A program made the translations under genes and the position numbers. This document shows positions 1-6,753 of a DNA stretch of 9,006 nt, in pieces. The DNA lies in NCBI GenBank assembly GCA_021162225.1, contig JAGGZB010000067.1, positions 1 through 9,006 of the forward strand. Reading direction: 5' to 3'. Origin of the DNA: Candidatus Bathyarchaeota archaeon (GTDB lineage: Archaea; Thermoproteota; Bathyarchaeia; Bathyarchaeales; DTEX01). The number at the start of each line of letters is the position of its first letter. Within the stretch, counting starts at the first letter, position 1. Below the pieces are notes generated by a model. It saw only the letters and a list, made by a program, of their open reading frames with translations. It was not told the DNA's origin and did no database searches.

Positions 1-2771
1 CCTACTTCACCATGTCTGACGAAAACAATTACATGATATGGTCTCTGCTTAAAAAATGCTATGAAAGAGGATGGATTTATAAAGGCAGGGATGTGATGCC
101 CTGGTGTCCAAGATGCTCAACCGCCCTCTCCCAGCATGAGATAGTAACCGAAGGTTATAAGGAGCTGACTCATCCCGGTCTTACCCTCAGATTTCCACTT
201 AGAGGAAGATCAAAGGAGTCCCTTCTAGTATGGACCACTACTCCATGGACTCTAACATCCAACGTTGCGGCGGCCGTCCATCCGGACTTCACATATGTAA
301 AAGTGAAGTTTAGAGATGAATATCTGTACCTAGGGAAATTTGCGCTTGATAGGATCCTCCCGAAAGGGAGCTATGAAATCGTTGAAGAGATGAAAGGCAG
401 AGAGATGGAGGGGTGGGCATATGATGGCCCCTACGATGAGCTTCCAGCCCAGAAGAAGTCAGGAGCAGTTGACGCTCATAGAGTTATTCTGTGGGAGGAC
501 GTGACAGAGGAGGAAGGAACAGGCATAGTTCATATAGCGCCAGGTTGCGGAAAGGAGGACTTAGAGCTCGGAGAAGAATATGGTCTGCCAGTCATCGCTC
601 CGCTGGACGAGTTCGGAGTCTTCATTGAAGGTTTTGGGAAATTCACAGGCATCCACGTATACGACTCAGCTAAGATAGTTATTGAGGACTTAAAGAAGAA
701 GGGATTACTCTTTAAAGTTGAAGATTATACTCATAGATATCCAGTTTGCTGGCGTTGCGGAAGCGAGCTTGTCTTCCGCCTTGTGGATGAATGGTTCATA
801 AGTATGGGTAAGAAACTCGATAAGCCTCTTGATGAAATAACCGAGGAGGAGAAGAAAGGGAATCTACGTTATCAGATAATCGATTCTGCCAAGCAGGTCC
901 GATGGATACCGGAATATGGACTTCAGCAGGAAATCAACTGGCTTCTAAACATGGAGGACTGGATGATCTCTAAGAAACGTTACTGGGGTTTAGCTCTGCC
1001 CATATGGGAATGCAAGAAATGTGGATACTTCGAGGTGATAGGTAGCAAGGAAGAACTCAAAGAGAAAGCAGTCGAAGGATGGGAGATCTTTGAGGGACAT
1101 ACTCCCCACCGCCCATGGGTAGACGCCGTTAAGATAAAATGTCCAAAATGCGGCGCTCTGATGTCACGCATCCCGGATGTCGGCAATCCATGGCTAGACG
1201 CGGGGATCGTTGCATACTCAACACTCCAGTACCGAACAAATCGGAAGTATTGGAGGGAATGGTTCCCAGCGGATCTCGTTTGTGAATCTCTTCCGGGACA
1301 GTTCAGAAATTGGTTCTATGCTATGCTCGCCATGAGCACGATCATGGAAGGAAAAGCCCCCTTTAAGGTCTGCTTTGGGTATGGCTTAGTTCTAGGCGAA
1401 GATGGTCGTGAGATGCATAAGTCGTGGGGCAACGCCATAGAGTTCGATGAAGCCGCTGAGACGATGGGAGCCGATGTTATGAGGTGGATGTATTGTAGTT
1501 GGCGGCCGGAGAATAATCTTCCCTTCGGATATGTAAGAGCTAAAGATGTTAAGCGACGCTTTCTCATCCCACTATGGAATATCTATAGCTTCTTTGTAAC
1601 TTACGCTAACTTAGACAAGTGGACTCCGAAAAACATGGTTGGGTATGAGTCTCTTTCACTTTTAGATCGATGGATTCTCTCAAAGCTAAACGTGCTAATC
1701 AAGTATGTAACTGAGCGGCTGGAGGACTTCGATCCATACAACGCATCTATGGCGATTGAGAAGTTCGTTGAGGAACTATCAACATGGTATGTTAGGCGTT
1801 CTAGGAGGCGATTCTGGAAGAGTGAAAAAGATGAGGATAAGAACGCGGCTTACACAACGCTTTACACATGCTTGACGACTCTCACCAAATTACTAGCGCC
1901 CTTTATACCATTCACCTCTGAAGAGATGTATCAGAATCTCGTCCGTAGAGTAGATAAAAAGGCTCCAGAAAGCGTCCATCATAACAGATGGCCTCAGCCA
2001 GATGAAAAAATGATTGATGAGAAATTGATGGAAGAAATGGACTTGGTCATAAAAGTTTGCAGCCTAGGACGATCCGCACGTAGCAAAGCCGGAATAAAGA
2101 TTCGTCAGCCTCTTTCAGAGATGCTGGTGATTGCAGATAAAGAAATACTCAACCGCGTTGAAAAGTTTAGCAGCCTCATCATGGATGAGCTGAACGTGAA
2201 GAATCTTCGGTTATCAACAGATAAGCATGAGGCCGTGAAGTACACTGTAAAGCCTCGCCCAGACATCCTAGGCAGAAAATACGGCAGATTATTCCCGAAG
2301 ATACGGGAGACCATAGAAAAAAATGCCGAAAGACTCGCGGAGACCCTCAATAAGGGGGAAAGCATCGTACTAAACGTGGAGCAGCAACAAATAAGAGTAC
2401 TCCCCGAGGAAGTCGAAGTAAAAACGCAACCACGAGAGGAATATACAATAGCAGAGGAAGACGAGATCTTAGTAGCCATAAATACAAGGATCACTGAGGA
2501 TCTTAAAATGGAAGGACTTGCCAGAGACATTGTTCGACGAATACAGAACCAAAGAAAAGAAGCCGGATTTAATATCGCAGACTGGATAGAGACGTACTAT
2601 GAGGCTGGGCCAGAGCTTTCCAAAGTATTCGAGAAATTCGAAGGATACATATCAAATGAGACTCTTTCAAAGGTCATCCTTAGGTCTAAGCCTCCGAAGA
2701 ACGCGCATGTCGCAACCTACAAGATAGGGGGAGAAACATTAAAGATAGGACTCATTCGAGTTAAGAACTAA
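1..2771 (+). CDS. ileS: Isoleucyl-tRNA synthetase, 5'-truncated by window edge
   Basis: Class I aminoacyl-tRNA synthetase that attaches isoleucine to tRNA-Ile in the cytoplasm. The frame is open to the left edge (codons for YFT precede the first visible Met at 12), so that Met is internal and the HIGH motif lies outside. About 920 residues of an expected 1,050 or so are visible. Numbering from the Met at 12: CPRC at 32-35; the CP1 editing domain with TTTPWTL at 75-81 and GTGIVHIAP at 169-177; CWRC at 246-249; paired zinc-type cysteines CKKC 334-337 and CPKC 377-380; DVGNPWLDAG at 389-398; and a KMSKS-loop equivalent reading EMHKSWGN at 467-474. The anticodon-binding helical domain starts near DRWILSKLN. 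The C-terminal GLARDIVRRIQNQRKEAGF block fits the archaeal/eukaryotic-type tail rather than the bacterial zinc-finger tail. Identity is secure; the KMSKS and PWLDAG variants are unusual. It converges on the downstream deacylase gene. Confidence 0.97.
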   Translation, partial: YFTMSDENNYMIWSLLKKCYERGWIYKGRDVMPWCPRCSTALSQHEIVTEGYKELTHPGLTLRFPLRGRSKESLLVWTTTPWTLTSNVAAAVHPDFTYVKVKFRDEYLYLGKFALDRILPKGSYEIVEEMKGREMEGWAYDGPYDELPAQKKSGAVDAHRVILWEDVTEEEGTGIVHIAPGCGKEDLELGEEYGLPVIAPLDEFGVFIEGFGKFTGIHVYDSAKIVIEDLKKKGLLFKVEDYTHRYPVCWRCGSELVFRLVDEWFISMGKKLDKPLDEITEEEKKGNLRYQIIDSAKQVRWIPEYGLQQEINWLLNMEDWMISKKRYWGLALPIWECKKCGYFEVIGSKEELKEKAVEGWEIFEGHTPHRPWVDAVKIKCPKCGALMSRIPDVGNPWLDAGIVAYSTLQYRTNRKYWREWFPADLVCESLPGQFRNWFYAMLAMSTIMEGKAPFKVCFGYGLVLGEDGREMHKSWGNAIEFDEAAETMGADVMRWMYCSWRPENNLPFGYVRAKDVKRRFLIPLWNIYSFFVTYANLDKWTPKNMVGYESLSLLDRWILSKLNVLIKYVTERLEDFDPYNASMAIEKFVEELSTWYVRRSRRRFWKSEKDEDKNAAYTTLYTCLTTLTKLLAPFIPFTSEEMYQNLVRRVDKKAPESVHHNRWPQPDEKMIDEKLMEEMDLVIKVCSLGRSARSKAGIKIRQPLSEMLVIADKEILNRVEKFSSLIMDELNVKNLRLSTDKHEAVKYTVKPRPDILGRKYGRLFPKIRETIEKNAERLAETLNKGESIVLNVEQQQIRVLPEEVEVKTQPREEYTIAEEDEILVAINTRITEDLKMEGLARDIVRRIQNQRKEAGFNIADWIETYYEAGPELSKVFEKFEGYISNETLSKVILRSKPPKNAHVATYKIGGETLKIGLIRVKN

Positions 2772-2941
2772 TCTTCATTCAGAGCCTACCTTTCATAGAC
2801 AAACGCCTAAACCTCGATGAGAACTTCACCCAATCCCGGAGATGGTTTTTGTAACGACTCTCAGTTCAACCTTCCTTCTCCATGAGCATACTTGACGACT
2901 GCTTTCATACACTCCATCCATCACTAATCAGTATTCCCTAA

Positions 2942-3415
2942 TTATTTTGAGATCTCCGCAACTATTGCATTATTCAGCCTTATAATATCCTCGGTTCTTA
3001 TCTCAAGAAGCCTTTTTCGGGAGCCTCCTCCGCAATAAACAGTTTCATACTGTATAAGAGACTTATCGATAACAGTTCTCATCTTAGTTTTATGTCCAAC
3101 CGACGGGGTCCCTCCGGGAGGATAGCCACTTATCTTTTCGGCTTCTTCGAAAGATACTAAAGACACTCTGCGAACTCCTAAGGCTTTAGCGGCGGATTTT
3201 AACCGAACTCTCTTATCCCCGGGGATTATGAGCAACACGGGCTCGCCTTCATTTGTCTTTGAAACAAGGTTTTTTGTTACTCGATGAAGCTCTAAACCAG
3301 CTGCCTTCGCAGCGTCGGCCGTGTGAATAGTCTCTTTCTTCTCGATAAACCTATACCATACTCCCGTTTCTTCGAGATACTTCTTCAGAAGATCTTCATT
3401 CGTCATCCCGGTCAC
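2942..3415 (-). CDS. YbaK/ProX-family aminoacyl-tRNA deacylase
   Basis: A 157-residue free-standing protein of the YbaK / prolyl-tRNA synthetase-associated domain family. Members hydrolyse wrongly charged aminoacyl-tRNAs in trans (for example Cys-tRNA-Pro or Ala-tRNA-Pro). Visible family marks are the VTKNLV segment (46-51) with the conserved lysine K48, LLIIPGDKRVRLKSAAKALG (61-80), the glycine-rich loop GYPPGGTPSVGHK (97-109), and CGGGSRKRLLEI (128-139) near the end. Length matches single-domain members. The exact mischarged substrate cannot be read from the sequence. The start is GTG at 3415 with GGAG four bases upstream; an ATG three codons downstream (MTNEDLL) is a possible alternative but sits 13 bases from that GGAG. 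Its 3' end faces ileS across 170 bases, and it appears to have its own promoter. Family assignment is firm, substrate unknown. Confidence 0.88.
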   Translation of the reverse strand: MTGMTNEDLLKKYLEETGVWYRFIEKKETIHTADAAKAAGLELHRVTKNLVSKTNEGEPVLLIIPGDKRVRLKSAAKALGVRRVSLVSFEEAEKISGYPPGGTPSVGHKTKMRTVIDKSLIQYETVYCGGGSRKRLLEIRTEDIIRLNNAIVAEISK

Positions 3416-3450
3416 AACTCTCCACTCTCAAATGCTTCGCAGATCCTAAA

Positions 3451-3463
3451 GATAATATTAACC
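3451..3463 (-). promoter_or_regulatory. Candidate TATA box of the YbaK-like gene
   Basis: On the minus strand the sequence reads GGTTAATATTATC, an A/T-only core about 42 bases before the GTG start. With the usual archaeal TATA-to-start distance of about 25 bases, transcription would begin near 3431. That leaves a leader of roughly 16 bases, just enough for the GGAG ribosome binding site. This is inferred from position and composition only. Confidence 0.4.
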
Positions 3464-3648
3464 CTCCCCTAGAGTATGAAATACTATTTTGTTCCAAAAC
3501 TCATTACTCTCCATACTCATTGCGTGCTATTAGCTTGCTGAATGTGAAGGAATATTTTCCTAGAGTAGCATATAATGATCAAAAGTAAGCGATGGCAACC
3601 CCATCCTTAAGCTCTAGGATAAAGCATAACTGACGAACCAGATCAATC

Positions 3649-4473
3649 TTATTTAATAGGCACCTTCTCCCCTCGAAAGTCACGTTTAAATCTGCCCAAT
3701 TCATTGATGATCTCTCTGAGCTGCTTGGAATCGAATACTGGACCGTCTCTGCAGACCCGATACTTTCCAATAACGCAGCTTCCACATATTCCCATAGCAC
3801 AACGCATAATGCGTTCCAGACTCGCTTGCATAGGAACCGCATACTTTTCAGACAGAAGGAAGAGCTTGCGGATCATCGGCTCTTTTCCACACGCATATAA
3901 GGAATCAAATCTCCTTTCAGAAAGACATCTCTCAGCAACATCGGTCGCTAATCCCTTAACGCCATAGCTACCATCATCAGTTGTGAATATTATCTCCAGA
4001 CCGTATTCATCGCGTAGGAGATTTAATCGATCCTGGAAGAGAATCTCTGAACGAGTCTTCGCTCCCTCTATAAAGAGAGTCTTAACACCATTTCTGAGGA
4101 GCTTATCTATGAGTAGAAGAAGCGGGGCAGATCCTATTCCTCCACCTACAACCAACGCTCTTTTCCCAGATATTTTGAAATGCGATCCGAAGGGACCTCT
4201 GATCCCTATGAGGCTACCCCTCGCCATATTATTGAGAGCATGAGTCGCTTCACCAACTTCTTTAACAGTCACCGATACGAGTCCATCCAAAGTGGACGAT
4301 ACACTTAGCGGAATCTCATCTACACCTGGAATCCACACCATCAAAAACTGTCCAGGCTCGGCTAGAGCTGAGAGTTCATCTCTGAAGAATATCGACTTGA
4401 CATTATGGGCTTCGATTCTAACTTTATCGATCTTAACGATTCTAACTTCATTATTCTTTGTGTGCCAGCCCAA
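3649..4473 (-). CDS. pyrK: Dihydroorotate dehydrogenase electron-transfer subunit PyrK
   Basis: Iron-sulfur flavoprotein subunit of class 1B dihydroorotate dehydrogenase. It carries electrons from PyrD's FMN through a [2Fe-2S] cluster and FAD to NAD. The 274-residue protein shows the ferredoxin-reductase fold: the FAD-contact segment IPLSVSS (54-60), GPFG (93-96), the nucleotide-binding loop VVGGGIGSAPLL (108-119), ACGKEPM (195-201), and the cluster ligands C225, C230, C233 and C241 (C-x4-C-x2-C-x7-C) followed by RDGPVF. The last spacer is shorter than the roughly 14 residues I recall for Firmicute PyrK. The only workable start is TTG at 4473, inside pyrD. No ATG, GTG or TTG follows in frame before the conserved N-terminal strand, and GAGGGAG lies four bases upstream. 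The 23-base overlap with pyrD implies co-transcription and translational coupling, which fits a stoichiometric complex. Confidence 0.94.
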   Translation of the reverse strand: MGWHTKNNEVRIVKIDKVRIEAHNVKSIFFRDELSALAEPGQFLMVWIPGVDEIPLSVSSTLDGLVSVTVKEVGEATHALNNMARGSLIGIRGPFGSHFKISGKRALVVGGGIGSAPLLLLIDKLLRNGVKTLFIEGAKTRSEILFQDRLNLLRDEYGLEIIFTTDDGSYGVKGLATDVAERCLSERRFDSLYACGKEPMIRKLFLLSEKYAVPMQASLERIMRCAMGICGSCVIGKYRVCRDGPVFDSKQLREIINELGRFKRDFRGEKVPIK

Positions 4474-5365
4474 TTATCTCCCTCACATTTCTAAATTTTT
4501 TTCTCACGAGATAATCTTCTATTCCATTAACGATTCTTTTGAATATTGAGAGACCTTCATAGGCGATTGCGGAGCCTATCTGAACAGCCGACGCGCCAGC
4601 AAGCATGAATTCAACAGCATCTCTCCAAGTTCGCACTCCTCCGCATCCGATCACGGGTATGTCCACAGCCTCATAGATCTCGTATACGCATCTTAAAGCG
4701 ATTGGTTTTATCGCTCCCCCAGAGAGACCTCCTATCTTATTTGCGAGTATCGGTCTACAGGTTTCGATATCTATAGCCATCGCCCGTACAGTATTTATCG
4801 CCGTGATGGCATCTGCACCCGCCGAGGCAGCCGCCTCAGCTATCTCTCTTATATCTGCGACGTTCGGGGTTAGCTTCGCAAAGACTGGACAATCCACGGC
4901 CTTTTTAACCCTCTCAACTACGAGACCAACCATCCTAGGATCCTTTCCGATCTCAGCCCCAGATCCTTTAACGTGAGGACATGAGAGATTCAATTCAATG
5001 GCATCCGCACCTGCTTCAGCCGCTATTTTCGCTACTTTTGCATATTCTTCTGAGGAAAAACCGTAAACGCTAACTATGAGCGGGACTTCCAGATATCGCA
5101 GTCTCCTAATTTCCTCAGTAAACCTTTGTATTCCAGGATTCGGGAGTCCAACGGCATTTAGAACTCCGCACTCAACTTGTATGACCGTGGGGTTTCTGTA
5201 TCCTTCGCGGGGTTCTAACCCTATGGATTTTGTTGTTAAGGCTCCCGCCCCAGCGCGGGCTATCTCCATCAAACACTCAGCCGTCATCCCGAGAATTCCA
5301 GAAGCAAGAATCGTAGGATTCCTGAGCTTTAAACCCGCTATTTCGACATCTATTTGTACTTGCAT
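4451..5365 (-). CDS. pyrD: Dihydroorotate dehydrogenase, catalytic subunit (class 1B)
   Basis: FMN enzyme that oxidises dihydroorotate to orotate, the fourth step of pyrimidine synthesis, working with PyrK in the cytoplasm. The 304 residues form a complete TIM barrel of normal length. Visible sites are ASGILG (21-26), TTKSIG (44-49) with the FMN-contacting lysine K46, the active-site segment NLSCPH (126-131) with catalytic C129, AKLTPNV (163-169), INTVRAMAID (190-199), KIGGLSGGAIKP (210-221) and the phosphate-binding GCGGV (240-244). A catalytic cysteine rather than serine, plus a pyrK neighbour, marks the class 1 (1B) type. GGLSGG replaces the more common GGLSGP. The start is ATG at 5365; the ribosome binding site is weak (GGTAG next to the start, GAGG further up). 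It is the first gene of a pyrD-pyrK operon, divergent from nop5, with a palindrome over its probable TATA box. Confidence 0.97.
   Translation of the reverse strand: MQVQIDVEIAGLKLRNPTILASGILGMTAECLMEIARAGAGALTTKSIGLEPREGYRNPTVIQVECGVLNAVGLPNPGIQRFTEEIRRLRYLEVPLIVSVYGFSSEEYAKVAKIAAEAGADAIELNLSCPHVKGSGAEIGKDPRMVGLVVERVKKAVDCPVFAKLTPNVADIREIAEAAASAGADAITAINTVRAMAIDIETCRPILANKIGGLSGGAIKPIALRCVYEIYEAVDIPVIGCGGVRTWRDAVEFMLAGASAVQIGSAIAYEGLSIFKRIVNGIEDYLVRKKFRNVREIIGLAHKE
4478..4484 (-). promoter_or_regulatory. Ribosome binding site deciding the TTG start of pyrK
   Basis: GAGGGAG on the minus strand, four bases before the TTG at 4473, inside the last codons of pyrD. It supports TTG as the real start and a pyrD-pyrK overlap of 23 bases. 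Confidence 0.6.
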
Positions 5366-5391
5366 ACTACCACGATGCCTCTATGCAAATT

Positions 5392-5412
5392 AACACCTTA
5401 ATAAAAGGTGTT
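5392..5412 (-). promoter_or_regulatory. pyrD promoter with a palindrome centred on the TATA box
   Basis: The 21 bases form a perfect inverted repeat, AACACCTT-N5-AAGGTGTT. On the minus strand the core reads as a TATA-like TTTTATTA at 5400-5407, preceded by a purine/A-rich BRE-like GGAAAACACC. TATA to the pyrD ATG is about 38 bases, predicting initiation near 5377 and a leader of about 12 bases. A protein bound to both arms would cover the TATA box, so this looks like a repressor operator. The repeat is seen directly; promoter and operator functions are inferred. Confidence 0.55.
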
Positions 5413-5465
5413 TTCCCTCTAAAATCTGATGGAAACCAGCATACTAAATGTGTGAAAAATCAGCA

Positions 5466-5473
5466 TTTATAAA
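5466..5473. promoter_or_regulatory. Second TATA-like box in the pyrD-nop5 divergent region
   Basis: TTTATAAA is an excellent archaeal TATA match and is self-complementary, so it could serve either direction. It would give leaders of about 50 bases for nop5 or about 80 bases for pyrD, longer than those predicted from the nearer boxes. It may be a secondary promoter, or drive an unseen short transcript. Confidence 0.35.
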
Positions 5474-5516
5474 CCATTTAAAAAGAATTTTCCACACGCA
5501 TGAAAAACGTTATTGG

Positions 5517-5524
5517 TTATAATA
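5517..5524 (+). promoter_or_regulatory. nop5-fibrillarin TATA box (leaderless geometry)
   Basis: TTATAATA is centred about 25 bases before the GTG start at 5545, the usual archaeal TATA-to-transcription-start distance. No Shine-Dalgarno-like sequence precedes the GTG (the preceding bases are ATGTAGTCG). Together these suggest that transcription starts at or next to the GTG and the mRNA is leaderless. Confidence 0.5.
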
Positions 5525-5544
5525 GCAATAATCTCATGTAGTCG

Positions 5545-6753
5545 GTGAAGATATTGAAAGCATTCATTGTGCCGTCAGTCATTGGAGTTTTAGCATTAGA
5601 TAGTGAAGGAAAGATTATTGAAAAAAGCCTCTTTCCAAGGAAGCCAGTAGAGATCGCTGAGAGGCTGGAAAGAATAAACTCAGGCGAGACCATAGACGAG
5701 CTGGAGACATTAATTAGGAGGATTAGGAAAAAAGGTTACGAGGTCTTCGTTTTTGAGGATCCCGACCTTGCAAGAAGCATACATGAGCGGCTTGGAGTCT
5801 CCTGTGAGGTAGAATCCCCATCAAGCGTTGCTAAATTCTTTCGAAGGAACATTGAAGAATATGCTGTCAAAATGCAGTTTCTGAAATCGTCGACAGAACT
5901 TGCCAAATTAATCCACGATGTCTCCATGGAGATGTCTAGAACATCCGTGAGGAAAGCTGCTGAAAGAAGAGATTTCCTGATAGTTCAGGCAGTTGAAACT
6001 CTAGACGACTTAGATAAGACATTAAACCTCTTCGCAAATCGAATACGTGAATGGTACGGGCTTCACTTTCCCGAGCTTTCGCGTATAATAAACAATCATG
6101 AAACATACGCGAGGCTTGTGCGTGATCTGGGGGAAAGGAAAAACTTCTCGAAGGAAAACCTCAGGAAAATTAGTCTGCCCAAGGAAAAGATTAACAAAGT
6201 TGTTAAAGCTGCCCAAACATCTATGGGCGCCGACCTTCGAGACGACGATATAGATAAGATACAGATCCTTTGCAACCAATACATGAATCTGCTTGCTGCC
6301 AGAAGAAAAATCGAAGGCTACCTTAAAGAGATAATGAAGGAAGAATCTCCTAATCTTTCAGCCATAGCTGGACCAATACTTGGAGCAAAACTGATAGCAT
6401 TAGCAGGAGGATTAGAGAACCTAGCCAAGATGCCATCAAGCACGATACAGGTTTTAGGAGCAGAGAAAGCCCTCTTCAGATCTTTAAGGACTGGAGCACG
6501 CCCGCCGAAGCATGGTGTTCTCTTCCAGCATGTCTTAGTCCATGGATCAAGAAGATCCTTAAGGGGGAAAATCTCCAGAGCCTTGGCTGGAAAGATAGCA
6601 ATAGCCGCAAGAACCGATATATTCAGCGACGTATATATTGGAGACCAGCTAAAGAAGGATCTACTTGAGAAAGTAGAAGAGATAAAAAAGAAAGGTTCCA
6701 AACAGAAGACGCTTAGGAAAAAGCACAGGGAGAAAGGAAGAAAATGGGCATAA
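5545..6753 (+). CDS. nop5: Nop5 (Nop56/58-like) C/D-box RNP scaffold protein
   Basis: Scaffold of the archaeal C/D-box small ribonucleoprotein. It bridges L7Ae-bound guide RNA and fibrillarin for 2'-O-methylation of rRNA and tRNA. The 402 residues are a normal archaeal length. An N-terminal fibrillarin-contact domain spans about 1-110. A long helical coiled-coil region follows (about 115-265), containing the family hallmark WYGLHFPEL (170-178). The Nop RNA-binding domain (about 265-365) contains GAEKALFRSL (305-314), RPPKHGVLFQH (319-329) and RGKISRALAGKIAIAARTD (340-358). The C-terminal 30 or so residues form a lysine/arginine-rich tail, as in many homologues. The start is GTG at 5545 and appears leaderless. 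The stop overlaps the start of the fibrillarin gene by 10 bases, the conserved archaeal arrangement for two proteins that bind each other. Confidence 0.97.
   Translation: MKILKAFIVPSVIGVLALDSEGKIIEKSLFPRKPVEIAERLERINSGETIDELETLIRRIRKKGYEVFVFEDPDLARSIHERLGVSCEVESPSSVAKFFRRNIEEYAVKMQFLKSSTELAKLIHDVSMEMSRTSVRKAAERRDFLIVQAVETLDDLDKTLNLFANRIREWYGLHFPELSRIINNHETYARLVRDLGERKNFSKENLRKISLPKEKINKVVKAAQTSMGADLRDDDIDKIQILCNQYMNLLAARRKIEGYLKEIMKEESPNLSAIAGPILGAKLIALAGGLENLAKMPSSTIQVLGAEKALFRSLRTGARPPKHGVLFQHVLVHGSRRSLRGKISRALAGKIAIAARTDIFSDVYIGDQLKKDLLEKVEEIKKKGSKQKTLRKKHREKGRKWA

Noticed and set aside
980..2530. Antisense open frames of 68-141 codons inside ileS
   Set aside because: They lie wholly within a well-conserved coding gene, read as low-complexity Ser/Phe-rich protein and have no recognisable motif. 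They are complements of the ileS codons.
1871..2900. Ten-base direct repeat CTTGACGACT in ileS and the following gap
   Set aside because: Two isolated copies about 1 kb apart, one in coding sequence, with no flanking similarity; chance is sufficient.
2772..2941. Possible tRNA or terminator in the ileS-YbaK gap (AGTTCAACC near 2872, TTTTT at 2846-2850)
   Set aside because: The bases flanking AGTTCAACC do not pair as a T-stem and no acceptor arm is seen. The single T run lies about 75 bases past ileS, too weak to call.
3579..3842. Minus-strand open frame of 87 codons overlapping the 3' end of pyrK
   Set aside because: Most of it is the shifted frame of the pyrK cluster region, and no motif or ribosome binding site supports it.
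5366..5544. C/D-box guide RNA next to nop5
   Set aside because: I looked for a C box (RTGATGA) and D box (CTGA) in the right order in this and the other gaps. Only partial matches such as CTGATGG near 5427 were found, with no paired boxes.
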